Positions 12,580-24,776 of a stretch of DNA of 64,000 nt are shown piece after piece. The DNA is from Shewanella sp. Its GTDB lineage: Bacteria > Pseudomonadota > Gammaproteobacteria > Enterobacterales > Shewanellaceae. The stretch is taken from contig JAOIUG010000001.1 of assembly GCA_028223395.1 (NCBI GenBank), positions 21,288 to 85,287 on the forward strand. The letters run 5' to 3'. The first letter of the stretch is position 1. Each line of letters starts with the position of its first letter. Under the pieces are notes generated by a model. That model saw nothing but the letters and a program-made list of their open reading frames with translations, was not told where the DNA came from and searched no databases. The position numbers and the translations under genes were made by a program.

Positions 12580-12810
12580 TTAATTATAACTGCGATAAGG
12601 GGGTAACTGCGAGAAGTGATATCAATTATCTGGTTTTAATTGTGCAATATTATGTATTAATGCAGTAACAGTGACGTCATTGGCTTGCATAAATGGCGTT
12701 ATTGTTATGATTAACTCTATTGAGGACGTTGATTTTATGGCGAACAGGCGGAAGTCGTGCGCCCCTGTTGATGTGTGTAAACAGGAGCGACTGATGATTA
12801 AACTGTTGCT

Positions 12811-13425
12811 TTAGAGATCGGTTTGTACACTGTCTTGGTTAATTGTAACATCTAAGTCGGCAAGTAAGCCGTTCTCTACACTGTAGATCCAGCCATGAAT
12901 GGCCACTTCTTGGCCACGATCCCATGCATCTTGCACTATTGTCGTACTACTGACATTAGCCACTTGCTCCATCACATTGAGCTCGCATAAGCGATCAAAT
13001 CGGGCGCGTTCATCGAGCTTATCTAGATCTTGTTTGTGTAACCGGTGTATATCACGTAAATGAGCTAACCAGTTATCAATTAAACCTAACCGCTCAGTTC
13101 CCATAGACGCTTTAACCCCGCCACAACCATAGTGGCCGACCACCATGATGTGCTTCACTTTGAGCACTTCAACGGCATATTGCAATACGGATAAACAATT
13201 GAGATCGGTATGGATCACCATATTAGCAATATTGCGATGAACAAAGACTTCACCGGGCATTAAATCGATGATTTGATTAGAAGGCACTCGGCTGTCAGAG
13301 CAACCTATCCATAAATATTCGGGACTTTGCTGTTTGGCGAGCTGTTCAAAAAATTGAGGATCTTCTTTTAAAATCCGATTTGCCCAGCGTTTATTATTAT
13401 CAAAAAGTGGTTTAAGTAGTTTCAT
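12811..13425 (-). CDS. can: Beta-class carbonic anhydrase
   Basis: Interconverts CO2 and bicarbonate in the cytoplasm. The zinc site is complete: Cys42, Asp44 and Arg46 in GCSDSRV, then His and Cys in HYGCGGV around residues 98-101. The HRNIANMV segment of the family follows. Length is 204 aa against about 220 for E. coli Can, the difference being at the C-terminus. It reads alone on the minus strand. A weak stem (CGCCCCTGTT/AACAGGAGCG, one mismatch) follows the stop near 12760-12790. Confidence 0.95.
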   Translation of the reverse strand: MKLLKPLFDNNKRWANRILKEDPQFFEQLAKQQSPEYLWIGCSDSRVPSNQIIDLMPGEVFVHRNIANMVIHTDLNCLSVLQYAVEVLKVKHIMVVGHYGCGGVKASMGTERLGLIDNWLAHLRDIHRLHKQDLDKLDERARFDRLCELNVMEQVANVSSTTIVQDAWDRGQEVAIHGWIYSVENGLLADLDVTINQDSVQTDL

Positions 13426-13475
13426 TCTGCTCTTATTTCAGTCGGTTAACGAGAACATTGATACATATATTGCTA

Positions 13476-13698
13476 GGAGCTGTTGATCTTTCACGGTTGT
13501 TTTTGCCGCAGTTTATTGGCTATTTTGACAAGGCGGAGACTATGCCATTTAGTTATTGCCCACAACTAGTCTACAACACAACTTTTATGACTAGCGTGCG
13601 TGACGCGCTTTCACTTAGCCAGCTAAGACTCATTGCTCAAGCCTTGTATTAAAACAATTGAATTCGAACAAAAACTAAGCTCGAAACATCAACAGCCC
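13476..13698. mobile_element. MITE-like element, copy 1
   Basis: Non-coding block of about 223 bp ending in inverted repeats GCTGTTGATCTTTC (13479-13492) and GAAACATCAACAGC (13683-13696), one mismatch. The left 106 bp and right 40 bp match, ungapped and about 90%, the copy at 51594-51764; the middle differs. It carries no transposase, so it would be moved in trans. It sits in the gap between can and the alpha/beta hydrolase gene. Confidence 0.7.
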
Positions 13699-13798
13699 AA
13701 AGCCAGCATAGCATTAATATATGAGCATGCTGGTCTATTCAGTTTGTAAAGATAATAGGTGATCAATCTTAACCTAGTGTTAAAAATAACGAGGCAGA

Positions 13799-14629
13799 TC
13801 AGCCCGTATCTTTAAGAAACTGCGCAAGCTGAGCATTAACAAAATCAGGCTGTTCTAATGTTGATATATGGCCAGCATCAGGGATCGGCACAAATTGACT
13901 TCCTTGGATAACATCATGCATCAAATACCCTTCTAATACTGAGCGAGCTTTATCTTGTCCACCCGCCATGATCAAGCAAGGTAAGTTTAGTTTATCGGCA
14001 TCTTCGGTCGTGTCTCGTCTGCCAAAGATCATTCGCCCTAAACGGTAAAGGGGATCAATTTGCTCTTGCGTCACGTTACTCAGGCTCAGTTCAAACATGT
14101 CGACCAGCGCAGCTTTTGGCTTATCTGCAAAAAATAAGGGAATAATAGCGGCTTTTATTAGTGGGGAAATGGTGTTCTCTTGTTTGATCACATCAAGCAT
14201 GCCGTAATATTTATCACGCGTGATCTCAGGCTCATAACCAATAAAGCTATTAAGCATGACTAAACGTTCAATTCGGTTTGGCGCGGCCAGTGCAAGCTCA
14301 GCGCCCCACATTGCCCCGACCGACAACCCTATCACAGAGCATGTCTCAATCTGCAACGTGTCCAGCAAGGTTAACATGTGCGCGGCAATATCGCGCAGAT
14401 CACGGCAACGGCTAGGCATTGGCATCGACATCCCATGACCCCAAAGATCAGGAACAATGCAGCGATAATGTTGGCTAAACAATGCGATTTGCGGCGCCCA
14501 CATGTGTGCGTCCCACAAATAGCTGTGACCAAACAAGAGTACTGGACCTTGGCCTATATCAATATAACTGAGTGCTTGCCCATCAATGGTTATGTGGTGT
14601 CTGTGTTGGGCTAAATCTGAATTTTTCAC
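13799..14629 (-). CDS. Alpha/beta-fold hydrolase
   Basis: A 276-aa alpha/beta hydrolase of unknown substrate. Seen: the oxyanion-region HG-type motif LLFGHSYLWDAHMWAPQ near residue 32, the nucleophile elbow IGLSVGAMWG (GxSxG) near 105, an acidic residue in MAGGQDKA and the final His in PDAGHISTLEQP. The architecture resembles 3-oxoadipate enol-lactonase and haloperoxidase-like esterases, but the neighbours give no pathway. It has no signal peptide, so it is cytoplasmic. It is monocistronic by spacing, with 48 bases to the next gene on the same strand. Confidence 0.85.
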   Translation of the reverse strand: MKNSDLAQHRHHITIDGQALSYIDIGQGPVLLFGHSYLWDAHMWAPQIALFSQHYRCIVPDLWGHGMSMPMPSRCRDLRDIAAHMLTLLDTLQIETCSVIGLSVGAMWGAELALAAPNRIERLVMLNSFIGYEPEITRDKYYGMLDVIKQENTISPLIKAAIIPLFFADKPKAALVDMFELSLSNVTQEQIDPLYRLGRMIFGRRDTTEDADKLNLPCLIMAGGQDKARSVLEGYLMHDVIQGSQFVPIPDAGHISTLEQPDFVNAQLAQFLKDTG

Positions 14630-14677
14630 GAAGTTATCTCTGTCTAGTGTGAATGAGTTTTTATATAAAACGTTATG

Positions 14678-16829
<2,152 letters not shown>

Positions 16830-16985
16830 AAGGGAACTCCGTTATCTGTTTTGTCTTGCTCAGCATTGTGTCATTGCTTGTCGTTGGTCTCAAGTCACAA
16901 ATGCAGCGCTAGCCTGCTTATTGAGATTTATTCACGAATTTTAAAAGATCTTCATTTTCTTCAATGCATTGAATTAAGGCGAAGA

Positions 16986-17495
16986 TCATCGCACTAGGGT
17001 AAAAAGTACATCTTTGCCAGCTTGCATTTGGCCATTTTTTTTATCTAAGCGTTCGACATCTTCCATGTTGGCGACCAGTACTGGCGTGAGCAAACTGTCG
17101 GTATGCTCTTTGAGGTAATCGAGATCAAAAGCTAAAATAGGATCGCCCACTTTCACCTCTTGCCCTTCTTTGACTAGGCGCTTAAGCCCATTACCTCGCA
17201 GCTCTACAGTGCCGATCCCCAGATGCACAAAAATTTCTACCCCTTGGGAAGACTCAATACTAAAGGCATGGTTAGTTTCAAAAATTTTACCAATGTAGCC
17301 GTCTATGGGGGCAACGACATGTTGATCTGTGGGCTCGATAGCCAAGCCGTCCCCGACGATTTTTTCTGAAAAGACGGCGTCAGGCACGTGCTCTATCGGG
17401 ACCACTTTACCGGATACTGGCGCGTAAATACTGATCTTGCCTGTCACTTCTGGTTTAGCTGATATGAGACGTTTTACACGGCTTAAAAACCCCAT
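16986..17495 (-). CDS. crr: PTS glucose-specific EIIA component
   Basis: Cytoplasmic phospho-carrier that receives phosphate from HPr and controls carbon uptake and cAMP signalling. ATG 17495 follows AGAGGAAAGT and gives exactly 169 aa, the usual Crr length. His76 (TNHAFSI) and the phosphorylated His91 (IFVHLGIGTVEL) are present, counting Met. A longer frame from 17552 runs past this ribosome site and is rejected. Unusual context: ptsH and ptsI, normally directly upstream, are absent; the next 480 bases hold no recognisable gene. Confidence 0.93.
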   Translation of the reverse strand: MGFLSRVKRLISAKPEVTGKISIYAPVSGKVVPIEHVPDAVFSEKIVGDGLAIEPTDQHVVAPIDGYIGKIFETNHAFSIESSQGVEIFVHLGIGTVELRGNGLKRLVKEGQEVKVGDPILAFDLDYLKEHTDSLLTPVLVANMEDVERLDKKNGQMQAGKDVLFTLVR

Positions 17496-17541
17496 ACTTT
17501 CCTCTCTTAAATTTACTTCTAGTTTACTGATTTTATTGGTG

Positions 17542-17679
17542 CTAGGCTTCAATATTAATGCTGTTTACTCCCTGTACATTTGTAGCCATTTTACTGCCAA
17601 GCGCAAATGAGTAAATTTCAGTCACGGCGTTAACGGCTAGCATCAAGCACAGGTTGATTATCACTGCAGTTGTTGCCAT
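17542..17679 (-). CDS. Possible 45-residue hydrophobic peptide upstream of crr
   Basis: Frame from ATG 17679 to a stop at 17542-17544, just ahead of crr on the same strand. The product begins MATTAVIINLCLMLAVNAV and has one membrane-like stretch. The same frame stays open about 29 codons upstream without a clear start, so it could instead be the tail of a decayed gene. I recognise no family. Evidence is only the open frame and the hydrophobic pattern. Confidence 0.2.
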   Translation of the reverse strand: MATTAVIINLCLMLAVNAVTEIYSFALGSKMATNVQGVNSINIEA

Positions 17680-17974
17680 CACAATACCATAGTTGAGTGT
17701 GCCATCCCCCTTACTTATCGCGCTTAACAGTGCTTTTCGAGCGACTAGAGCCGATGCTAGCGACTACCTAAGGTGAGTGGCCACCGAGGCGTTGGATATC
17801 ACAATGCGGCGTATTTTATGCGCCAGCCGCAATCGCTAGTTTGCTCTTAAAGTTGTCTATGATATTATTTTTTAAAAGATAGTTCACATTTCAACTCAAT
17901 TGACCAATTGAGAACCCATCACGCTTTACTCAGTACGAGGCTCACCTCCATAAGGCTTTATTCACGGAGCAAGG
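17553..17974. other. Divergent gap between crr and the DUF3334 gene
   Basis: About 420 bp with no confident gene apart from the doubtful small frame noted at 17542-17679. It must contain the crr promoter on the minus strand and the DUF3334 promoter on the plus strand. The sequence shows no obvious catabolite-repression site. Confidence 0.4.
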
Positions 17975-18721
17975 ATGAGTTTAGGCAGTGATAATGACCA
18001 TAAGGCGCTTACTATGCTCGCAACGCACACCACTGTTACCACCGATGATATCTTACGTAAATTGTGTCTGTCTGTTTCCCATGTGCTCTCCAGTGCAACC
18101 AATAGCCAAGTGAGCCATGCAGGTATGGTGCAATCGATTTCTCGCACTTGCCTAAAGCCAGATCTTGGCTGCTTTTCAATTTTTGATGGTGGTTTCTCAG
18201 GCTTAGTGGTCATCAACTTTTCAGCGTCGGCAGCAGTTGAAATTTACCGTGAATACATGATGAACATGGGCATGCCTGACGCTGAATTGGCTTTATCACA
18301 CACCTCTGATGAGGTCGGTAATGTGATGGGCGAACTCATGAACCAAATGTTGGGGGATTTTATTAATAAGATCAGTAAAGAGCTGCAAACATCCATTAGT
18401 CAAAGTCAGCCCAAAATGTTAACTATTAATAAAGAGTTAACGATTTCAGTTGATACAAAACTAGAGGACGCCGTCGCCAGAAGAGTGGCGTTTAAGACTC
18501 AAAATAATCATATTTTTTACCTTGAGTTTGCAATGGATAAAACAGAATTCATTCAATTAACAGACTTTGCTGTTGATGATGGCTATGATCTTGATGATTT
18601 ACTCGCTGAGCATGGACAAGATAACGCCGTTAAGCCATCTGTCGGCCACATTTCTAATACACAGTCGTTGCCTCAAAGCACGACCAACACAGATGCGCTA
18701 TTTGATGAGCTTGGGATCTAA
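17975..18721 (+). CDS. DUF3334-family protein
   Basis: A 248-aa soluble protein of the DUF3334 family, known from Shewanella and Vibrio and without assigned function. ATG 17975 follows GGAGCAAGG. The body resembles a CheX/CheC-like layout: SDEVGNVMGELMNQMLGDF near residue 110 recalls the E-x3-N helix of those CheY-P phosphatases, but I cannot confirm homology. The C-terminal 40 residues are acidic and Ser/Thr-rich, probably a flexible tail. It is divergent from crr and convergent with the aminotransferase gene. Confidence 0.7.
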   Translation: MSLGSDNDHKALTMLATHTTVTTDDILRKLCLSVSHVLSSATNSQVSHAGMVQSISRTCLKPDLGCFSIFDGGFSGLVVINFSASAAVEIYREYMMNMGMPDAELALSHTSDEVGNVMGELMNQMLGDFINKISKELQTSISQSQPKMLTINKELTISVDTKLEDAVARRVAFKTQNNHIFYLEFAMDKTEFIQLTDFAVDDGYDLDDLLAEHGQDNAVKPSVGHISNTQSLPQSTTNTDALFDELGI

Positions 18722-18846
18722 ATAACATTGGCACGATGGTTGGCAGCAAGACCTATGATAAACAAGCGTCAGCATACGCCTTACTGTGACATTGAAGCGG
18801 GCATCATCTACTACAGAGCAGGTAATGCCGGTTCCAATGGGTTAAA

Positions 18847-20037
18847 TCAGATCACCTTAGCAATGGCTTGCGCTAAGTAAGCCACATTCCCAGTGCCTAT
18901 GCCCGCAATGCTTATACGGCTTGAGTCGACCATATAAACGCTGTAATCACTTTGGAGCTGCGCCACCTGCTTAGGATTGATCCCTAAAAACGAGAACATA
19001 CCTTTTTGCTCAGTAATGAAGTCGAAATTACGAGTCACGCCTATCTCTTTTAGTTTATTCACTAACATGGCACGGTTGCCGTTAATGCGATCGCGCATCA
19101 CACTTAGCTCTGCTAACCATTCTTGTTTTAGCTCATTTGAGCCCAGAATCGTTTCGACTATTGCAGCGCCATGTGCAGGCGGCATCGAGTAGAGACAACG
19201 CACAACGTAAAGTAAAACAGAAAAAGCAATATCGCTGGTGGCAACATCTTTACCAATGATACTACAGGCGCCAATTCGTTCTCTATAAAGGCCGAAATTT
19301 TTTGAGCAAGAACTGCATAAGATCAGGTTATCGACAGTCGCCGCCATATTACGAACGCCGTATGCATCTTCGTCTACACCGTCTCCAAAACCTTGATAAG
19401 CCATATCAATGAGTGGCGTGAAACCTTGTTCGGCGGTTAGCGCGATAATTTCATCCCATTGTTGTTGATCAAGATCCATTCCGCTTGGATTATGGCAACA
19501 AGCGTGCAGCAGCACCACATCATCGCTGCCAATCTCTGACAGGGCGGCTTTCATTTCTGTAAATTTTAGCGATTTAGTGTCGTAATCGTAGTAAGGGTAA
19601 GTTTTAACGGTGATCCCGGCTGCTTCAAACAAGCCAGTATGATTTGCCCAGGTCGGATCGCTAACCCACAGCACCGCCGTTGGATGGCAGCGCTTAATAA
19701 AATCGGCTGCAACTCTAAGCGCCCCAGTACCACCAGGTGTGGAGATCGTCCGCACTCTATTGGCTAAAAGCGCTGGGTTGTCTGCACCAAAAACCAACTC
19801 AGACATTAAGTGATTAAAATCAGCAGAGCCTGTTGGACCAATGTACACTTTTGTTGATTCGGTCTCGAGTCTGAACTTTTCAGCTTTTTTGACACAAGTT
19901 AAAATAGGGGTATGTCCTGACTCATCTTTGTACACGCCCACCCCGAGATCCACTTTTTGTGGATGGGAGTCTTGACGGTATTTTGTCAATAAACCTAAAA
20001 TCGGATCGGCAGGCATTGCTTGCAGTGTGTTAAACAT
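18847..20037 (-). CDS. Aromatic/aspartate aminotransferase, class I
   Basis: PLP enzyme exchanging amino groups between aspartate or aromatic amino acids and 2-oxoglutarate. From ATG 20037 (MFNTLQAMPADPILGLL) it has 396 aa, the same as E. coli AspC, and the N-terminus aligns with it. The PLP lysine lies in CSSCSKNFGLYRERIG; HNPSG and the Tyr of DMAYQGFG are present. A longer start at 20067 is possible but less like the family. Divergent from aroA, which fits tyrosine/phenylalanine synthesis; AspC and TyrB roles cannot be separated from sequence alone. Confidence 0.9.
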   Translation of the reverse strand: MFNTLQAMPADPILGLLTKYRQDSHPQKVDLGVGVYKDESGHTPILTCVKKAEKFRLETESTKVYIGPTGSADFNHLMSELVFGADNPALLANRVRTISTPGGTGALRVAADFIKRCHPTAVLWVSDPTWANHTGLFEAAGITVKTYPYYDYDTKSLKFTEMKAALSEIGSDDVVLLHACCHNPSGMDLDQQQWDEIIALTAEQGFTPLIDMAYQGFGDGVDEDAYGVRNMAATVDNLILCSSCSKNFGLYRERIGACSIIGKDVATSDIAFSVLLYVVRCLYSMPPAHGAAIVETILGSNELKQEWLAELSVMRDRINGNRAMLVNKLKEIGVTRNFDFITEQKGMFSFLGINPKQVAQLQSDYSVYMVDSSRISIAGIGTGNVAYLAQAIAKVI

Positions 20038-20067
20038 AGTTCCATCTACCTCATTATTTGGCCGCAA

Positions 20068-20486
20068 TTGGCGCTTCTTTTAATGCTTTTTATGGCACAT
20101 TAACATAGCGGCTGACTTTATCTCGCCTATTGAGCACTTAGGTTACCGTAAAATCACATTTGTCGGGTAGTATTTAGACAGTATAAACGTGATTTTTTAC
20201 TGTCTATAAAATGTGCCACTTTTAGCGAAAGATTAAAAAATGACACATTTAAGCGTAAGATAACTGCTCAATAATGATATTTGAGGCTCTTTTATGCTTT
20301 AAAGGCGCATTTAACTAAAAAAGTATTGAATCCTTCGCGCCAATCAGTAAATTTATAGCTACGAAGTTCAAACAATCGCGAAAGTGCTGTCATTTTGTCG
20401 TGGTGATCTTAAAAGCATCTAGCATGAACGTCTACTGTTAACCCGCAGGTGAGTTTGACTCCTGCAGTCATTTAAAGAAGTTATCA
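20068..20486. promoter_or_regulatory. Divergent promoter region with inverted repeat, aminotransferase/aroA
   Basis: This 419-bp gap must hold both promoters. It contains TAGACAGTA (20175-20183) and TACTGTCTA (near 20198-20206), a perfect 9-bp inverted repeat with about 14 bases between, suggestive of an operator or leader stem for the aminotransferase. A TyrR-box match (TGTAAA-N6-TTTACA) was not found. Two related segments, ATGTGCCACTTTTAGCG and ATGACACATTTAAGCG, follow at about 20210-20265. Confidence 0.45.
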
Positions 20487-21767
20487 ATGAATCAATTACG
20501 CTTAGCACCTATCAACAAAATGCACGGAACGATCAATATCCCGGGATCCAAAAGCATTTCTAACCGCGCATTACTATTAGCGACGTTAGCACAGGGGACC
20601 ACGACATTAACTAATTTACTCGATTCTGATGATATCCGTTATATGTTGGCATCGCTCAAACAATTAGGCGTGAACTATCGTTTATCCAGCAATAACACGG
20701 TATGTGAGGTTGATGGGCTTGCAGGTACATTGAGCAGCGATAGTGCGCAGACACTGTTTTTGGGTAACGCTGGCACGGCTATGCGTCCGCTCTGCGCCGC
20801 ATTAACACTAGGAAGCGGTGAATTTACCTTAACAGGCGAGCCGCGAATGGAAGAGCGCCCGATTGGCGATCTGGTTGACTCTCTACGCCAACTTGGCGCA
20901 GATGTGAGTTATCTAAAAAATGATGGTTTTCCACCATTGACCATCAACGCAACAGGCTTAAGTGGTGGTGACGTTGAAATAGCCGGTGATCTCTCTAGTC
21001 AGTTCTTAACGGCTTTGCTAATGGTCGCTCCGCTCGCGAAAGGTGATGTCAATATTAACATCAAAGGCGAGCTAGTTTCTAAGCCTTACATTGATATTAC
21101 ACTGGCACTAATGGCACAATTTGGCGTTAAGGTGATTAATCATAATTACGCTTCTTTCACAATAAAAACTGGCCAACGCTATGTCAGCCCAGAAAAGTTA
21201 TTGGTAGAAGGCGATGCATCGTCTGCTTCTTATTTTCTTGCCGCGGGTGCCATTAAGGGCGGTGAAGTTAAAGTCACAGGCGTGGGCAAACTCAGCATTC
21301 AAGGCGATATTAAGTTTGCCGATGTATTAGCGAAAATGGGCGCACAGATAGAGTGGGGCGATGATTATATTATCGCTCGCGGCTCGACGCTTAGCGCGGT
21401 TGATCTTGATATGAACCATATTCCAGATGCCGCCATGACCATTGCAACAGCGGCCTTATTTGCCACTGGCACAACCCATATTCGTAATATTTATAACTGG
21501 CGGATCAAAGAAACCGATCGTTTAGCCGCAATGGCGACGGAGTTGCGTAAAGTAGGGGCGATTGTTGATGAAGGGCATGACTACATTAGTGTGACTCCGC
21601 CGGAACAACCTCATACCGCTAATATTGATACTTATAATGACCACAGAATGGCAATGTGCTTTTCTTTGCTTGCTTTTGCCGATTGTGGCATAACGATTAA
21701 TGAACCTGAGTGCACATCGAAAACCTTTCCTGATTACTTTAAACAGTTTAATGCCTTAGCTAAATAA
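20487..21767 (+). CDS. aroA: EPSP synthase
   Basis: Sixth shikimate-pathway step: joins phosphoenolpyruvate to shikimate-3-phosphate. Class I features: [14 protein letters not shown] at about residues 20-33, [11 protein letters not shown] near 92-102, [10 protein letters not shown] near 117-126, and [12 protein letters not shown] near the C-terminus. Length 426 aa is standard. It is followed by a strong hairpin and then cmk, the usual aroA-cmk-rpsA arrangement of gammaproteobacteria. serC/gyrA, which often precede it, are replaced here by the divergent aminotransferase. Confidence 0.97.
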   Translation: MNQLRLAPINKMHGTINIPGSKSISNRALLLATLAQGTTTLTNLLDSDDIRYMLASLKQLGVNYRLSSNNTVCEVDGLAGTLSSDSAQTLFLGNAGTAMRPLCAALTLGSGEFTLTGEPRMEERPIGDLVDSLRQLGADVSYLKNDGFPPLTINATGLSGGDVEIAGDLSSQFLTALLMVAPLAKGDVNINIKGELVSKPYIDITLALMAQFGVKVINHNYASFTIKTGQRYVSPEKLLVEGDASSASYFLAAGAIKGGEVKVTGVGKLSIQGDIKFADVLAKMGAQIEWGDDYIIARGSTLSAVDLDMNHIPDAAMTIATAALFATGTTHIRNIYNWRIKETDRLAAMATELRKVGAIVDEGHDYISVTPPEQPHTANIDTYNDHRMAMCFSLLAFADCGITINEPECTSKTFPDYFKQFNALAK

Positions 21768-21795
21768 CACTGTTACACAAATCCTTTAGATTGAT

Positions 21796-21826
21796 TGGTG
21801 CAGGTTTTTCGTATAAACCTGCACCA
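21796..21826 (+). terminator. Hairpin after aroA
   Basis: Perfect 12-bp arms TGGTGCAGGTTT/AAACCTGCACCA with a 7-base loop lie 29 bases after the aroA stop. No T run follows, so termination may be partial or Rho-assisted, leaving some read-through to cmk. Confidence 0.5.
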
Positions 21827-21885
21827 TCGCGTCATGAGATCATTAATTACTTAAATTAGATACCGCATTTTAGCTTGATTTAGTT

Positions 21886-21891
21886 TATAAT
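21886..21891 (+). promoter_or_regulatory. Candidate -10 box for cmk
   Basis: TATAAT sits about 55 bases upstream of the cmk ATG. A good -35 match at 16-18 bases is not evident, so this is a weak call based on the perfect -10 hexamer and its place after the aroA hairpin. Confidence 0.35.
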
Positions 21892-21945
21892 ACGCGCGCT
21901 CATTTTCAGTTAAACAAAAAGAACGGATTTCTTTTGGAGGATTTT

Positions 21946-22638
21946 ATGTTAGAACGAGCTCCTGTGGTCACCGTAGACGGTCCCAGTGGTGCAGGTAAGG
22001 GGACAATAAGTCAACTTCTTGCCGAGAAGTTAGGCTACAAGTTGCTAGATAGTGGTGCAATTTACCGTGTGTTAGCATTAGCCGCTATGCATCACAATGT
22101 CGAACTCGATAATGAAGAATCACTCACATTACTGGCAGCACATTTGGACGTGCAGTTTATTACCGGTAATGAAAACAAAGGCATTAAAGTGGTACTCGAA
22201 GGCGAAGACGTCTCCATGAGTATACGCAGTCAGGAATGCTCTAACTCAGCCTCAAAGGTAGCAGCATTTCCACGGGTTAGAGAGGCGCTTTTACGCCGTC
22301 AGCGTGCTTTTGCTGAAGCCCCAGGGTTAATTGCTGACGGACGGGACATGGGCACAGTGGTTTTCCCTAGTACCCCGGCTAAAATATTTTTAACGGCCAG
22401 CGCCGAAGAAAGGGCGCTTAGGCGCTATAATCAGTTGCAGGACAATGGCTTCAGTGTTAAAATGGAGCAGCTTTTGTCTGAGATAAAAGAGCGAGATGAT
22501 CGTGATACAAATCGCAGTGTCGCGCCTTTGGTGCCAGCCAAAGACGCCCTAGTGATCGATACGACAAACCTCGCTATTGAAGATGTACTAGACCTAGCGC
22601 TATCGCATATTCATCAAAGTTTACAAGTACCTGCGTAA
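21946..22638 (+). CDS. cmk: Cytidylate kinase
   Basis: Phosphorylates CMP and dCMP with ATP, recycling pyrimidine nucleotides. The P-loop GPSGAGKGT is near residue 12; [11 protein letters not shown] and RALRRYNQL follow as in the family. I chose ATG 21946 because GGAGG ends six bases before it; an upstream TTG at 21934 would place that site inside the gene. Length 230 aa. The stop codon lies in the loop of a small hairpin (22628-22645), and rpsA follows 97 bases on. Confidence 0.96.
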   Translation: MLERAPVVTVDGPSGAGKGTISQLLAEKLGYKLLDSGAIYRVLALAAMHHNVELDNEESLTLLAAHLDVQFITGNENKGIKVVLEGEDVSMSIRSQECSNSASKVAAFPRVREALLRRQRAFAEAPGLIADGRDMGTVVFPSTPAKIFLTASAEERALRRYNQLQDNGFSVKMEQLLSEIKERDDRDTNRSVAPLVPAKDALVIDTTNLAIEDVLDLALSHIHQSLQVPA

Positions 22639-22652
22639 GCAGGTATTTAACC

Positions 22653-22711
22653 ATTTGCCCCAAGGATGAGGCAAATTATTATACTGACTCCACGTCCAGG
22701 AAGGGCTGTGG
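22653..22711 (+). promoter_or_regulatory. rpsA leader with GGA-loop hairpins
   Basis: The gap before rpsA holds a 7-bp stem ATTTGCC/GGCAAAT (22653-22676) and a short stem CCAC/GTGG (22690-22711). Both loops carry AGGA. In gammaproteobacteria the rpsA leader folds into hairpins with exposed GGA that bind S1 for autoregulation, so these fit that element. Only the stems and the loop motif are seen; autoregulation is inferred. Confidence 0.5.
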
Positions 22712-22735
22712 TTTATTAAAGAAAGTAACTTAAAT

Positions 22736-24403
22736 ATGACTGAATCTTTTGCTGATCTATTTGAACAATCCCTTGAAACTTTGGAGTTCCGTCCAGGTTC
22801 TATCGTCACCGGTGTCGTTGTACGCATCGAAAACGGTACGGTACTTGTTGACGCAGGTCTTAAGTCTGAAAGCCCAATCCCAGCTGAACAATTCAAGAAC
22901 GCATCTGGCGAGCTTGAAATTTCTGTTGGCGATACCGTGCACGTTGCGCTTGACTCTGTTGAAGATGGCTTTGGTGAGACTCAACTGTCTCGCGAAAAAG
23001 CGAAACGTCATGAAGCTTGGATTGTTCTAGAAAAAGCGTACGAAGATGCTGAAACTGTAATCGGTATCATCAATGGTAAGGTTAAAGGCGGTTTCACTGT
23101 TGAATTAAACGGTATCCGTGCATTCCTACCAGGTTCTCTAGTTGACGTACGCCCAGTTCGCGATACCGCTCATCTAGAAAACAAAGAATTAGAATTTAAA
23201 GTTATCAAGCTTGACCAGAAGCGCAACAACGTTGTTGTTTCTCGTCGTGCAGTTATCGAATCTGAAAGCAGCGCAGAGCGTGATGCACTTCTTGAGAACC
23301 TTCAAGAAGGTCAATCAGTTAAAGGTATCGTTAAGAACCTTACTGATTACGGTGCATTCGTTGATCTTGGCGGTGTTGACGGTCTTCTACATATCACTGA
23401 TATGGCTTGGAAGCGTGTTAAGCACCCATCAGAAATCGTTAATGTTGGTGACGAAATCAACGTTAAAGTACTTAAGTACGACCGTGAACGCACACGTGTA
23501 TCACTAGGTCTTAAGCAACTTGGCGAAGATCCATGGTTAGAAATCAGCAAGCGCTACCCAGAAAACACACGTTTGACTGGTCGCGTGACTAACCTAACTG
23601 ACTACGGTTGTTTCGTTGAAATCGAAGAAGGCGTTGAAGGTCTTGTTCACGTTTCTGAAATGGATTGGACTAACAAGAACATCCACCCATCAAAGGTTGT
23701 TAACCTAGGTGATGAAGTAGAAGTTCTCGTTCTAGACATCGATGAAGAGCGTCGTCGTATTTCTCTAGGTCTTAAGCAATGTAAGACTAACCCATGGGAT
23801 GACTTCGCAGAGCGTTTCAACAAGGGCGACAAAGTTTCTGGCAAGATCAAGTCAATCACTGACTTCGGTATCTTCATCGGTCTTGACGGCGGCATCGACG
23901 GTCTAGTTCACCTGTCTGATATCTCTTGGAACGGTACTGGCGAAGACGCTGTTGCTGAATACAAGAAAGGCGACGAAATCAACGCAGTCGTTCTTTCTGT
24001 TGACCCAGAGCGCGAGCGTATCAGCTTAGGCGTTAAGCAAACTGAAGACGATCCATTCAATGCATACCTTGCTGATAAGAAGAAAGGTGTGGTTGTCAAT
24101 GGTGTTGTTACTGCAGTTGACGCAAAAGGTGTTACAATTGAATTAGCTGAGACTGTTGAAGGTTACCTTCGCGTTTCAGATATTTCTCGTGAGCGCATCG
24201 AAGATGCATCAACAGTTTACGCTGTAGGTGACAAAGTCGAGTCTAAGTTCATGGGTGTAGATCGTAAGAACCGCACCATCAGCCTTTCTATCCGTGCTAA
24301 GGATGAAGCTGAAGAGAAAGAAGCAATGGCTAGCTTGAACAAGCAGGAAGACGCTGTCATGAGCAGTGCGATGGCTGAAGCGTTCAAAGCAGCTCGTAAA
24401 TAA
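22736..24403 (+). CDS. rpsA: 30S ribosomal protein S1
   Basis: Binds mRNA leaders and brings them to the 30S subunit. At 555 aa it has the full six S1 domains (E. coli 557). The repeat signature [20 protein letters not shown] recurs in variant form ([42 protein letters not shown]). It starts [13 protein letters not shown], as in the family, and codon use is strongly biased to GTT, CGT and CTT types, as expected of a highly expressed gene. It is followed by ihfB. Confidence 0.98.
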   Translation: MTESFADLFEQSLETLEFRPGSIVTGVVVRIENGTVLVDAGLKSESPIPAEQFKNASGELEISVGDTVHVALDSVEDGFGETQLSREKAKRHEAWIVLEKAYEDAETVIGIINGKVKGGFTVELNGIRAFLPGSLVDVRPVRDTAHLENKELEFKVIKLDQKRNNVVVSRRAVIESESSAERDALLENLQEGQSVKGIVKNLTDYGAFVDLGGVDGLLHITDMAWKRVKHPSEIVNVGDEINVKVLKYDRERTRVSLGLKQLGEDPWLEISKRYPENTRLTGRVTNLTDYGCFVEIEEGVEGLVHVSEMDWTNKNIHPSKVVNLGDEVEVLVLDIDEERRRISLGLKQCKTNPWDDFAERFNKGDKVSGKIKSITDFGIFIGLDGGIDGLVHLSDISWNGTGEDAVAEYKKGDEINAVVLSVDPERERISLGVKQTEDDPFNAYLADKKKGVVVNGVVTAVDAKGVTIELAETVEGYLRVSDISRERIEDASTVYAVGDKVESKFMGVDRKNRTISLSIRAKDEAEEKEAMASLNKQEDAVMSSAMAEAFKAARK

Positions 24404-24417
24404 TCGCCTTGAAGTTC

Positions 24418-24434
24418 AGGGATGCTCGCATCCC
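24418..24434 (+). terminator. Small hairpin between rpsA and ihfB
   Basis: GGGATG-CTC-GCATCCC is a perfect stem with a short loop 15 bases after the rpsA stop. There is only a modest A-rich tail, so it probably lets part of transcription continue into ihfB. Confidence 0.4.
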
Positions 24435-24475
24435 TAAAAGGTGACTGTATTTGGCTTGATAATAGAGGGTATAGG

Positions 24476-24763
24476 ATGACAAAATCCGAACTGATCGAAA
24501 AACTTGCCACTAGGCAGTCGCAGCTGTCTGCGAAAGAAGTGGAAAATGTTATTAAAGAAATGTTGGAGCAAATGGCCGATACATTAGAGGGTGGAGATCG
24601 TATCGAAATCCGTGGCTTTGGTAGCTTCTCGCTTCATTATCGTGCGCCGCGTACTGGCCGTAATCCTAAGACTGGTACTTCAGTCGAATTGGAAGGTAAG
24701 TATGTTCCGCACTTTAAGCCAGGCAAGGAACTGCGCGAACGTGTTGACGCGATCAACGCGTAA
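24476..24763 (+). CDS. ihfB: Integration host factor subunit beta
   Basis: Half of the IHF heterodimer, which bends DNA sharply in replication, transcription and site-specific recombination. ATG 24476 follows AGAGGGTATAGG and gives 95 aa (E. coli 94). The IHF/HU arm with NPKTG and the minor-groove proline region [12 protein letters not shown] are present. A longer frame from 24422 is rejected because it reads through the hairpin region without a ribosome site. The partner ihfA is not in the window. Confidence 0.97.
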   Translation: MTKSELIEKLATRQSQLSAKEVENVIKEMLEQMADTLEGGDRIEIRGFGSFSLHYRAPRTGRNPKTGTSVELEGKYVPHFKPGKELRERVDAINA

Positions 24764-24776
24764 TTTACACTGTATT

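Noticed and set aside
13458..13652. Small frame starting MIHILLGAVDLSRLF
   Set aside because: It lies mostly within the MITE-like element; the second copy does not preserve the frame beyond the shared 106 bp.
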